A stretch of 10,874 bases of DNA from Fimbriimonadales bacterium (GTDB lineage Bacteria > Armatimonadota > Fimbriimonadia > Fimbriimonadales > GBS-DC): NCBI GenBank assembly GCA_026416065.1, contig JAOAFW010000045.1, positions 1 through 10,874 on the forward strand, given 5' to 3'. A program made the translations under genes and the position numbers. The notes below the pieces were generated by a model. The model was not told the origin of the DNA. It worked only from the letters and a program-made list of their open reading frames with translations, and searched no databases. How positions within the stretch are numbered: the first letter of the stretch is position 1; every line of letters begins with the position of its first letter. Shown here piece after piece: positions 5,978 to 10,874 of the stretch.

Positions 5978-7111
5978 CTACTCGCCCTCCACGCACGCAT
6001 GGGGGCGATAGCCAGCCTTCTCTGCCTCCTGCGCCGAGCGGAACCGCACTTGATTTTCCGGCTTGGGCAATTGGCTACATTCGGGTGTGTGATACACTTT
6101 GGAGTTGCGGCTGCCAACCACCGCGCTGGTCAGAGGCGGTCGGGTAGTTTTTTCATCTGCAGATTGTCGGGCAGGTGTGCTGCGCGTAGTGGCGACCTGC
6201 AGCTTCTTGTCTGCACCCAGACGCATGATAATGTCGCCTTGCAGATCCGTGCGATATACACGCTTGCCCTGAAGCAGTGCGAGCGTCTCCTTGTGGGGAT
6301 GTCCGTAGCGGTTCCCTGCACCGACTGAGATGACCGCAACGCGCGGGTTCACCCGGTTGAGGAATGCCTTGTCGGTACCGTTTGCCGCGCCATGGTGAGA
6401 AACTTTCAGCACATCGGTTCCCAAGTTCGCACGGGCATCGTAGAGGCGCTGCCGTCCTTCGCGCTCGATATCGCCGGTGAACAGGAGACTGCCGCCCGGC
6501 GCGTCGATGCGCATCACGATGCTGTTGTTGTTGGGGTCGGAGCGCGTACCGCTCAGCAGCGGTTCACGCGGCGCGAGGACGCTCACACTGATATTCGGCA
6601 CGGGTTGCAGCTTCAACCCGCTGCGTACTTTGCGAAACGCAGGTCGCTTGCCGTCGGGTGTTTTCGCAGCGCGCGCCGCAAGCAAGAAATCGCGATACAC
6701 GGGCGACTCGAACGGCATCGCAATATCCCAGATTTCCAGCACAGGCAGCGACTTGAGAACCTGTATGAGCCCACCGATGTGGTCGCTGTGCGGGTGCGTC
6801 GCCACGAGCCAGTCAATCTGCTTCACGCCAAGCTGTTGGAGCTTTTGCACGAGCCGACGCCCCTGATCGGTCTCGCCCCCATCGATGAGCATCGTTTTGC
6901 CGTTGGGGAATACGACCAGCGCACTGTCACCCTGCCCCACGTCCAGAAAGACGACCTGTAGGGTGTCTTTAGGAGCAGGTTCCAGCACTGCGCTGGAGGA
7001 TGGCTCAGCAGGGTTCGGCGCAGGCGTTGGGGAGCCTGAGGTCTCACCTGACGGGCTGCAACCTGCCAGCGTAATCAGCGCAATAATCAGCCACTTCGTG
7101 GAGAAACGCAC
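5978..7111 (-). CDS. ComEC-like metallo-beta-lactamase-fold lipoprotein with Ada-like zinc tail
   Basis: A 377-residue predicted lipoprotein. A hydrophobic signal ends in lipobox LAGC (Cys18), then comes a Ser/Pro-rich linker (19-48). An MBL domain (about 50-300) has 'FLDVGQGDSALV' (55-66), 'LIDGGE', the metal motif HPHSDH (106-111), 'FTGDIE' (Asp214) and 'KVSHHGA' (His239-His240). This is the ComEC/Rec2-type hydrolase subfamily, predicted to cleave phosphodiesters. The C-terminus (331-373) resembles the Ada-type metal-binding module: 'SKVYHTPECSQLPKPENQV', 'AQEAEKAGYRP', but ending in His371-Ala-Cys373 where a CxxC pair is common. The GTG start at 7111 is chosen because it places a basic residue and signal helix correctly and lies 6 nt after a GGTATAAT box; a longer in-frame ORF back to 7363 overlaps DUF2071 and is implausible. 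It is third in a minus-strand cluster and has its own promoter. Confidence 0.9.
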   Translation of the reverse strand: MRFSTKWLIIALITLAGCSPSGETSGSPTPAPNPAEPSSSAVLEPAPKDTLQVVFLDVGQGDSALVVFPNGKTMLIDGGETDQGRRLVQKLQQLGVKQIDWLVATHPHSDHIGGLIQVLKSLPVLEIWDIAMPFESPVYRDFLLAARAAKTPDGKRPAFRKVRSGLKLQPVPNISVSVLAPREPLLSGTRSDPNNNSIVMRIDAPGGSLLFTGDIEREGRQRLYDARANLGTDVLKVSHHGAANGTDKAFLNRVNPRVAVISVGAGNRYGHPHKETLALLQGKRVYRTDLQGDIIMRLGADKKLQVATTRSTPARQSADEKTTRPPLTSAVVGSRNSKVYHTPECSQLPKPENQVRFRSAQEAEKAGYRPHACVEGE

Positions 7112-7117
7112 GACAGT

Positions 7118-7125
7118 ATTATACC
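7118..7125 (-). promoter_or_regulatory. Putative -10 element of the MBL lipoprotein gene, 6 nt from the GTG
   Basis: The minus strand reads GGTATAAT, then ACTGTC, then the GTG start at 7111. No Shine-Dalgarno-like sequence lies between box and start. The box sits in the 22-nt gap after the DUF2071 stop, so it is an internal promoter of the cluster and probably yields a leaderless mRNA. Confidence 0.6.
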
Positions 7126-7133
7126 GGGCAGGC

Positions 7134-7865
7134 TTAACCCGCGCGTCCCGTTGCGTTGGCGATTCGCACGGGGCGCAGCACTGACGCCAGCACGCCGAAC
7201 CCGGGTGCGTAGAACACGGAAGACGGTTCTCCAGAGATTGTAATCCCCGCAGTTGGGGTGAGATTCTGCTCCAGCTCCAACACTGTTGCGGGCTGAACGG
7301 TATAGGGCAGATGCGCCACCTCGCCCCGATAAAGTTCGCCTTGATGCACGGTAAAGAAAGCATAGCGCTCCACTAAGAAATGCTCCAGCGTGCCGGGCTC
7401 GGTCTCACGCGGTTCGCCTTCAAATCGGTAGCGTACCCGCGCGAAGGCGCGGCTGCGGTCTTTACGGAGGATCTCGTAAGTGATTTCGTTTGGGGCAACC
7501 TGCTGGGTACGCATCCGCGCATAAAAGTAGGGCAGTTTCCAGAAGCGGCGCGCTGCCCATACGCCCAGCCGGTGCGCCGCGTCCAGGCTGAAAAACCACA
7601 CTCCACGCTGTGAGCCGTAGCGCACATAGGTACGGATGTTCGCCTCAGGAAAGTCGAACAGCTTAGGCACAGGAGGCATCCAAATAGGGCGTACCGATTC
7701 CATCACAAACGGCACGAAGCCCACCCAAGCCGCGCCGGCGTAAGTGTCCAGTTGCAAGGGCTCTGGGATGAGGGGGCGCAGTGTCGTCGGCGACACGCGC
7801 CAGTGGACGAAGAGCAGGTGCCTCCAGCGCATGCTGAGCGCAGGTCTCCACGCGCGCTCGATCAT
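7134..7865 (-). CDS. DUF2071 (YqjF-like) family protein
   Basis: A 243-residue soluble protein. The N-terminal 'MRWRHLLFVHWRVSPTTLRPLIPEPLQLDTYAGAAW' region (12-47) is the DUF2071 signature: a paired Trp/His strand, then 'L.P.IP..L.LD...G.AWV'. 'NIRTYV' (76-81) followed by 'GVWFFSLDA' (88-96) is likewise typical of the family. The fold is related to acetoacetate decarboxylase-like proteins, but no enzymatic function is established. The ATG at 7865 overlaps the stop of the upstream DCC gene (TGA, 7862-7864) as ATGA. It is preferred over an ATG 33 nt upstream because of this coupling and because the extra residues do not match the family. The MBL lipoprotein gene begins 22 nt after its stop. 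Confidence 0.88.
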   Translation of the reverse strand: MIERAWRPALSMRWRHLLFVHWRVSPTTLRPLIPEPLQLDTYAGAAWVGFVPFVMESVRPIWMPPVPKLFDFPEANIRTYVRYGSQRGVWFFSLDAAHRLGVWAARRFWKLPYFYARMRTQQVAPNEITYEILRKDRSRAFARVRYRFEGEPRETEPGTLEHFLVERYAFFTVHQGELYRGEVAHLPYTVQPATVLELEQNLTPTAGITISGEPSSVFYAPGFGVLASVLRPVRIANATGRAG

Positions 7866-8248
7866 CGGGGGCACTCCGTCTCGCTTAGTCCCATCCATCG
7901 GCTGATTTTCCCGCGCAGCCGCGCAATTATCCAGTATACCGCTTCCACGCCCCAGACCAGCGGGGGCAGGCTTAGGGGGCGTGTGAGCCAGCCATAGCCT
8001 AGCTGCTCGCCGATAAACAGTACGGCGCGCCCCCCACGCAACACACGCCCATCTACAGTGAACACGTGCACGCCGCGCCCCAGAGCGTCTGTGGTCGTCT
8101 GCCCCAGCAGCTCGGGGGGCGCGCTCTGGAAGGGCGCGATGCGGAACCGACTGTGCTTATCCCGGCGACGCAGGCGCGCCATCGACCACGCACAGAAATC
8201 GCACGCGCCGTCCCACAGCACCCAGTGTTGCTCTGTGTGGGAGTCCAT
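7862..8248 (-). CDS. DCC-family (DUF393) thiol-disulfide oxidoreductase-like protein
   Basis: A 128-residue protein. 'VLWDGACDFCAWSMARL' (10-26) contains the family motif D-G-x-C-x-x-C with Cys16 and Cys19. Later come 'RFRIAPFQS' (34-42), a 'VHVFTVDGRVLRGGRAV' strand-turn-strand region (60-76), and a hydrophobic C-terminal helix near 95-110. DCC proteins have a thioredoxin-like fold and are presumed redox-active, but substrates are largely unknown. The ATG at 8248 is supported by the TATTAA box 6 nt upstream and the lack of a plausible earlier start beyond the terminator at 8264-8291. It is followed by DUF2071 with a 4-nt overlap, so the two are probably translated together. The pairing suggests a small accessory metabolic or redox unit without a known pathway. 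Confidence 0.88.
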   Translation of the reverse strand: MDSHTEQHWVLWDGACDFCAWSMARLRRRDKHSRFRIAPFQSAPPELLGQTTTDALGRGVHVFTVDGRVLRGGRAVLFIGEQLGYGWLTRPLSLPPLVWGVEAVYWIIARLRGKISRWMGLSETECPR

Positions 8249-8254
8249 CGTTGA

Positions 8255-8260
8255 TTAATA
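8255..8260 (-). promoter_or_regulatory. Possible -10 element of the DCC gene
   Basis: The minus strand reads TATTAA followed by TCAACG and the ATG at 8248, the same 6-nt spacing as for polX and the MBL lipoprotein gene. No ribosome binding site lies between. The box begins only 3 nt after the T-run of the preceding terminator, so its upstream elements would overlap the terminator stem. It matches the consensus less well than the GGTATAAT boxes. Confidence 0.4.
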
Positions 8261-8263
8261 CGC

Positions 8264-8291
8264 AAAAAGGGCTGGCTTGGTTGCCAGCCCT
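8264..8291 (-). terminator. Intrinsic terminator of the PEP-CTERM gene
   Basis: On the minus strand a perfect 9-bp stem, AGGGCTGGC (8291-8283) with GCCAGCCCT (8276-8268), encloses the 6-nt loop AACCAA and runs into TTTTT (8268-8264). It lies about 35 nt after the PEP-CTERM stop and separates that gene from the DCC operon on the same strand. Confidence 0.92.
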
Positions 8292-8325
8292 CTGGGTTGG
8301 TTTCTGCAGAAACCAGTTGGTCAAC

Positions 8326-8970
8326 TTAGCGTGTGCGGCGGCGCAATCCCATCAGACCCGCCAGACCCGCGCCCAACGCCAGCAGACTCGCCGGCTCCGG
8401 AACCCAGTCCTGCTCCACCAGCAGCAGAGAGGCTGTGTCGAAGCCTGGCGCCTGACCAGCCACGAACAGCGTGAAGTTCTCATAAACCGTCACGTCATCC
8501 GCTGGTTGGCTCAGAGTGCCGACGATGTTCAGACTGAACGCGCCGTCAGTGCCACCGAAGCCGGCGCCCGCAATCTGTCCGGTGTCCAGGTACAGAATCG
8601 CGTTGTCCGAGTTGCGCACGACCTTCTTCTGCCAGTTGATCTGAGCGTTCCCTTGCACGAAGCCCGCGATGATGAAGTTGAAGCCCGTCAGTTGCCCTGC
8701 GGGACCGGGGTTCGGCGCAATCGAGTATTCGGCAGTGTAGCCGGCGTTGGTGAAGGTGGTACCGTCACCCACCAGAATCGGGTTCGGCACGCCTGCCGCT
8801 GTCAGAAAGGTCACCTGAGGCAGAGGGTTGTTAATGACAACTGCGGGCACATTCGTCGTCACAGCGCCAGGATTCAGCTGACCCTGACTGGTAATAATTG
8901 TAACTGTCCATGCATGCGCTGCTGCAGTCAGCGCCGCACTCACAATCAAAGAACCCAGTATACGTCGCAT
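8326..8970 (-). CDS. PEP-CTERM sorting-domain exported protein
   Basis: A 214-residue protein. A signal peptide covers residues 1-20 (MRRILGSLIV then an Ala-rich segment), with likely cleavage after AHA. The mature body (21-188) is beta-rich, rich in Gly, Asn and Thr, and shows no enzyme motif I recognise. The C-terminus is a textbook PEP-CTERM signal: 'VPEPASLLALGAGLAGLMGL' (190-209) followed by RRRTR. In such proteins an exosortase cleaves near the PEP motif and the product goes to the cell surface or extracellular matrix; no exosortase is in this window. The ATG at 8970 has AAAGGAGG (8976-8983) at 5-nt spacing. It appears monocistronic, with a hairpin in its leader and a strong terminator behind it. 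The 250-residue frame on the opposite strand is a shadow. Confidence 0.92.
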   Translation of the reverse strand: MRRILGSLIVSAALTAAAHAWTVTIITSQGQLNPGAVTTNVPAVVINNPLPQVTFLTAAGVPNPILVGDGTTFTNAGYTAEYSIAPNPGPAGQLTGFNFIIAGFVQGNAQINWQKKVVRNSDNAILYLDTGQIAGAGFGGTDGAFSLNIVGTLSQPADDVTVYENFTLFVAGQAPGFDTASLLLVEQDWVPEPASLLALGAGLAGLMGLRRRTR

Positions 8971-8995
8971 GCGATCCTCCTTTCTTGTGTTTTGT

Positions 8996-9014
8996 GCTCT
9001 TAGGCGATAAGAGC
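8996..9014 (-). promoter_or_regulatory. Perfect inverted repeat in the PEP-CTERM gene leader
   Basis: GCTCTTA (8996-9002) and TAAGAGC (9008-9014) form a perfect 7-bp stem with a 5-nt loop, 26 nt upstream of the start codon. It could be a 5' mRNA stabilising hairpin or a dimeric operator. A plausible but weak promoter lies just upstream on the minus strand (TACCAT, complement of 9021-9026), which would place the repeat at the transcript 5' end. Confidence 0.45.
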
Positions 9015-9089
9015 CAACGTATGGTACAGCAACTTTTGTGCCAAACGGTGTGATTTTCGGGGAATCGCACGAAACAGTGAGCCAATTAT

Positions 9090-9097
9090 GGAATAAT
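9090..9097 (+). promoter_or_regulatory. Possible -10 element of the small membrane ORF
   Basis: GGAATAAT differs by one base from the GGTATAAT octamer seen elsewhere in the window. It lies 21 nt before the ATG at 9119, with GGGGAGG (9105-9111) in between. Confidence 0.35.
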
Positions 9098-9118
9098 GCT
9101 CTCCGGGGAGGCTTCCGA

Positions 9119-9406
9119 ATGCTCTTTTTTCTGGTGATGGCAGGGTTGTGCGCCTATTTTAGCCTGCATTTGGGCGACCGCTGGTTGCGCGTGAACGCCG
9201 TGCTGTTTTTGGGGTTGGCGGGTATGCCGTATATGTCGGGCACGGCGCTTTGGATCTGGTGGCTGCTGATTGCGCTTACGGCATATGCGGCGGTACACCA
9301 GCGCTATCCAGTGGCTTTACCGGCGCAGACTCTATCGCCTCCACCTGCCCACTACGCAGTCTGTAGACCGTATCACAATAACGCAGCATCAGAGGATCGT
9401 GCGTGA
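9119..9406 (+). CDS. Hypothetical small membrane protein overlapping the ABC gene
   Basis: A 95-residue frame that I do not recognise. Residues 1-18 are hydrophobic, and residues 28-58 ('VLFLGLAGMPYM', 'ALWIWWLLIALTAYAA') form one or two more membrane helices, with a charged 'GDRWLR' turn between. The last 35 or so residues are hydrophilic, look unstructured, and are encoded antisense to the end of the ABC ATPase gene. The start is supported by GGGGAGG at 9105-9111 with 7-nt spacing and a possible -10 box at 9090-9097. The 131-nt convergent overlap (9276-9406) is a weakness, though all of the helical part is encoded before or at the very edge of it. The gene may be real with a dispensable tail, or a chance frame. 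Confidence 0.5.
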   Translation: MLFFLVMAGLCAYFSLHLGDRWLRVNAVLFLGLAGMPYMSGTALWIWWLLIALTAYAAVHQRYPVALPAQTLSPPPAHYAVCRPYHNNAASEDRA

Positions 9407-9995
9407 CCAGCACCACGGCACCATTGCCGCGATGCTGTTCCAGCAGGTCTAATACGTGCAACCCGGTTTGCTGATCCAGAGCGGCAGTCGGCTCGTCGGC
9501 GAAGATGACTTCGGGCTCCAGCAACAGGGCACGCGCTACACATGCGCGTTGACGCTCGCCGCCCGACAGCGCAGGCGGATACCGATGCGCCTTATCCGCC
9601 AGCCCAAGCTGCTCCAGCAGCCAGAGCGCGCGTTCACGATAGGCGTGCACGTCGGGCGCGCCCACCACCACATTCTCCAGCACGGTCAAATACCCCAACA
9701 GATACGGCTGCTGAAACACGAAGCCGAACCGCTCGCGGCGCATCGCGCTGCGCTCCGCGTCCGATGCCTCCGTATAACACCGTCCACGATAACGCACCGC
9801 CCCATGCGTGGGCAGTTTGAGACCGCTTAGTAGGTAGAGCAGCGAACTCTTACCTGACCCCGACGGACCCACAATCCCCACAAACTCGCTGGGGCGCACT
9901 TGCAAGCTTACCGCGTCCACCGCGCGCACGACACGCTCGCCGTCGCGATAGATGAGCGACGCCTCATGCGCTTCAATTAACGCTAAGTTATCCAT
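9276..9995 (-). CDS. LolD/MacB-like ABC transporter ATP-binding protein
   Basis: A 239-residue ATPase that would bind the cytoplasmic side of a membrane transporter. It has Walker A GPSGSGKS (43-50), Q-loop 'FVFQQPYL' (92-99), signature LSGGERQR (143-150), Walker B 'VIFADEPTAALD' (163-174) and H-loop 'VTHD' (197-200). The short length and the 'LYLLSGLKLPTHGAVRYRG' region resemble the lipoprotein-release and MacB-type subfamily. About 20 residues after the usual end (from 218 on) are Pro-rich and not part of the fold. Its ATG at 9995 lies 8 nt inside the end of the peroxiredoxin gene, so translation is likely coupled. No permease gene follows: the next thing downstream is the convergent frame at 9119. 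The partner permease must be encoded elsewhere, or the subunit is shared. Confidence 0.9.
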   Translation of the reverse strand: MDNLALIEAHEASLIYRDGERVVRAVDAVSLQVRPSEFVGIVGPSGSGKSSLLYLLSGLKLPTHGAVRYRGRCYTEASDAERSAMRRERFGFVFQQPYLLGYLTVLENVVVGAPDVHAYRERALWLLEQLGLADKAHRYPPALSGGERQRACVARALLLEPEVIFADEPTAALDQQTGLHVLDLLEQHRGNGAVVLVTHDPLMLRYCDTVYRLRSGQVEAIESAPVKPLDSAGVPPHMP

Positions 9996-10467
9996 GCTGT
10001 TTCGCTTCGCGAATGGCGGTCAGCACCTCGTCGGCATGGGAAACCGGTTTCACCTTCGTGAACACATGGTGTACCGTCCCCTCTGGCGTGATGAGGTAGG
10101 TTATCCTGTCTACACCCCAAAACTCCTTGCCGTACATATGCTTCTTGCGCCATGCACCATACGCTTCGCTCACGGTATGCTCCGTGTCCGCCAGCAACGG
10201 GAACGGCAATTCGTATTTATCGGCGAATTTGCGGTGGCTCTGCACATCGTCCGCACTCACGCCCAATACCACGACGCCCTCCTGCGCAAAATCGGCGTGC
10301 ATATCGCGAAATGAGCATGCTTCCTGTGTGCAGCCGGGAGTCATATCTTTCGGATAAAAATACAACACTACCCAGCGTCCGTGATAGTCGCTCAAGCGTA
10401 CCGTATGGCCGTGCTGGTCAGTCAGACTGAAGTCCGGTGCGTTCGAACCTTGTGTTAGGATAGCCAT
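9988..10467 (-). CDS. bcp: Thioredoxin-dependent peroxiredoxin, Bcp/PrxQ type
   Basis: A 159-residue cytoplasmic thiol peroxidase that reduces hydrogen and organic peroxides with electrons from thioredoxin. 'APDFSLTDQHGHTVRLSDYHG' begins the AhpC/TSA fold. 'YFYPKDMTPGCTQEACSFRD' (36-55) holds the peroxidatic Cys46 and a second Cys51 five residues later, the resolving position in atypical two-cysteine Bcp enzymes. 'RITYLITPEG' (121-130) supplies the conserved active-site Arg121. Length is typical. The ATG at 10467 is preferred over a longer start at 10521 because the family begins at 'GSNAPDF' and a GGTATAAT box lies 9 nt upstream. It overlaps the ABC ATPase gene by 8 nt and shares a compact divergent promoter region with the gene at 10537. 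Confidence 0.95.
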   Translation of the reverse strand: MAILTQGSNAPDFSLTDQHGHTVRLSDYHGRWVVLYFYPKDMTPGCTQEACSFRDMHADFAQEGVVVLGVSADDVQSHRKFADKYELPFPLLADTEHTVSEAYGAWRKKHMYGKEFWGVDRITYLITPEGTVHHVFTKVKPVSHADEVLTAIREAKQHG

Positions 10468-10476
10468 AGCAGGTGA

Positions 10477-10484
10477 ATTATACC
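10477..10484 (-). promoter_or_regulatory. Putative -10 element of the peroxiredoxin gene
   Basis: The minus strand reads GGTATAAT and ends 9 nt before the ATG at 10467, so any leader would be only about 2-3 nt. No Shine-Dalgarno sequence is present in those 9 nt. It is one arm of a perfect 8-bp palindrome with the element at 10494-10501. Confidence 0.6.
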
Positions 10485-10493
10485 GTCTGGTGA

Positions 10494-10501
10494 GGTATAA
10501 T
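10494..10501 (+). promoter_or_regulatory. Putative -10 element of the right-edge secreted protein gene
   Basis: GGTATAAT on the plus strand, the mirror image of the box at 10477-10484 across a 9-nt centre. Transcription would begin near 10508, giving a leader of about 29 nt that contains AGGAGG at 10522-10527 and a small hairpin at 10507-10520. Confidence 0.6.
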
Positions 10502-10506
10502 CGCGC

Positions 10507-10520
10507 TGCGCTTATGCGCA
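10507..10520 (+). promoter_or_regulatory. Small hairpin at the 5' end of the right-edge transcript
   Basis: TGCGC (10507-10511) and GCGCA (10516-10520) form a 5-bp stem with a TTAT loop, located at the predicted transcription start and immediately before the Shine-Dalgarno sequence. It may protect the mRNA 5' end; it is short enough to be chance. Confidence 0.3.
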
Positions 10521-10536
10521 CAGGAGGCTAACCGAT

Positions 10537-10874
10537 ATGAAACGAGCAATTCGAGCAACGCTGCTAACCGTGTGCGCGCTGATGAACTTCAGCGTCGCCT
10601 TCTCGCAGGAGTACACCCTCAAGTTAAGTGTGAAAGAGGGGGATGTGTTCAAGTATCGCATGACGATGGACATCGATTTCGGCGGTCAAAGCGTTACCGT
10701 GACGATGCCGATGACTAACAAGGTGCTGAAAGTCGAGGAGAACGGCAACGTAGTGATGGAATCCGCCGCAGGCGAGATGGTCGTCAAGTTCGGCGATCAG
10801 GAGATGCCGCAGCCCGCGCCGCCCGCGACCAAAATCACCTATAAGTCTAACGGCGCTATCGAGAAGATGGAAAG
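10537..10874 (+). CDS. Predicted secreted protein of unknown function (partial, C-terminus off the right edge)
   Basis: The frame is open from the ATG at 10537 to the edge, giving 112 complete codons. Residues 1-23 are a signal peptide (MKRAIRATLLTVCALMNF, then 'SVAFS'). The mature part starts 'QEYTLKLSVKEGDVFKYRMTM', then alternates short strands: 'QSVTVTMPMTNKVLKVEENG', 'VVMESAAGEMVVKFGDQEMP', a PQPAPPA linker, 'TKITYKSNGAIEKM'. The opening 'L...V.EGD.FKY.M.....' resembles secreted beta-rich proteins of the DUF6263 kind, but I cannot confirm that. AGGAGG at 10522-10527 gives a 9-nt spacing. It is divergent from the peroxiredoxin gene with 69 nt between the start codons. Confidence 0.85.
   Translation, partial: MKRAIRATLLTVCALMNFSVAFSQEYTLKLSVKEGDVFKYRMTMDIDFGGQSVTVTMPMTNKVLKVEENGNVVMESAAGEMVVKFGDQEMPQPAPPATKITYKSNGAIEKME

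Noticed and set aside
7112..7363. N-terminal extension of the MBL lipoprotein back to 7363
   Set aside because: It would overlap the DUF2071 gene by about 230 nt, is Cys/Trp/Pro-rich without homology, and would bury the lipoprotein signal. The GTG at 7111 fits the signal and promoter.
8251..9003. A 250-residue plus-strand frame opposite the PEP-CTERM gene
   Set aside because: The minus strand has a ribosome binding site, signal peptide, PEP-CTERM signal and terminator. The plus frame is Arg/Gln/His-rich, has no motif, and starts inside the terminator/promoter region.
10468..10521. Upstream start of the peroxiredoxin at 10521
   Set aside because: The extension crosses both predicted -10 boxes and is absent from the family; the ATG at 10467 gives the standard length.
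1..10874. tRNA, rRNA, CRISPR arrays, insertion sequences, prophage
   Set aside because: I saw no cloverleaf with T-loop consensus, no regularly spaced direct repeats, no transposase, integrase or terminal inverted repeats.

Overview
The window looks like a piece of a moderately GC-rich chromosome from Armatimonadota, probably one of the thermal or metagenomic lineages. The taxonomic hints are two paralogous H-X9-DG-type prepilins carrying the N-terminal motif 'GFTLIELLVVIAIIAILAAILFPVFA(Q/R)ARES', a PEP-CTERM exported protein, and very compact gene packing. This assignment is inference from protein style; no rRNA or other phylogenetic marker is present. No mobile element, CRISPR array, tRNA or rRNA was seen, and no gene-free stretch exceeds 300 bases.

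Layout. Minus strand, 1-855: the first 285 codons of a DUF1015 protein, running off the left edge. Minus strand, 3039-1082: polX (family X DNA polymerase with a PHP nuclease domain) followed by a DUF3006-like small protein, joined by an ATGA overlap. Plus strand, 3211-5972: a likely operon of prepilin, 58-residue single-pass membrane protein, second prepilin, and a ComEA-like SLBB + helix-hairpin-helix protein. Minus strand, 8248-5978: a DCC-family (DUF393) protein, a DUF2071 protein (again an ATGA overlap), and a lipoprotein with a ComEC-like metallo-beta-lactamase domain and an Ada-like zinc-binding tail. Minus strand, 8970-8326: a PEP-CTERM protein with a strong terminator. Plus strand, 9119-9406: a doubtful small membrane ORF. 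Minus strand, 10467-9276: a Bcp-type peroxiredoxin overlapping a LolD-like ABC ATPase. Plus strand, from 10537: a secreted protein cut by the right edge.

How the genes relate. The plus-strand prepilin/ComEA cluster is consistent with a type IV pilus-like or DNA-uptake surface apparatus, and the neighbouring MBL lipoprotein resembles the detached C-terminal domain of ComEC. No ComEC channel, pilus ATPase or prepilin peptidase is in the window, so a complete competence system is not shown. PolX and Bcp are standard DNA-repair and oxidative-stress functions.

The most notable cross-cutting signal is promoter architecture. A recurrent GGTATAAT (-10-like) octamer lies directly upstream of several genes. 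In polX and the MBL lipoprotein it ends exactly 6 nt before the start codon, in the peroxiredoxin 9 nt before, and the DCC gene has TATTAA 6 nt before. None of these four has a Shine-Dalgarno sequence between box and start, which suggests leaderless transcripts. The exported and pilin-like genes instead have strong AAGGAGG-type ribosome binding sites. A mirror-image pair of GGTATAAT boxes also sits between the peroxiredoxin and the right-edge gene.
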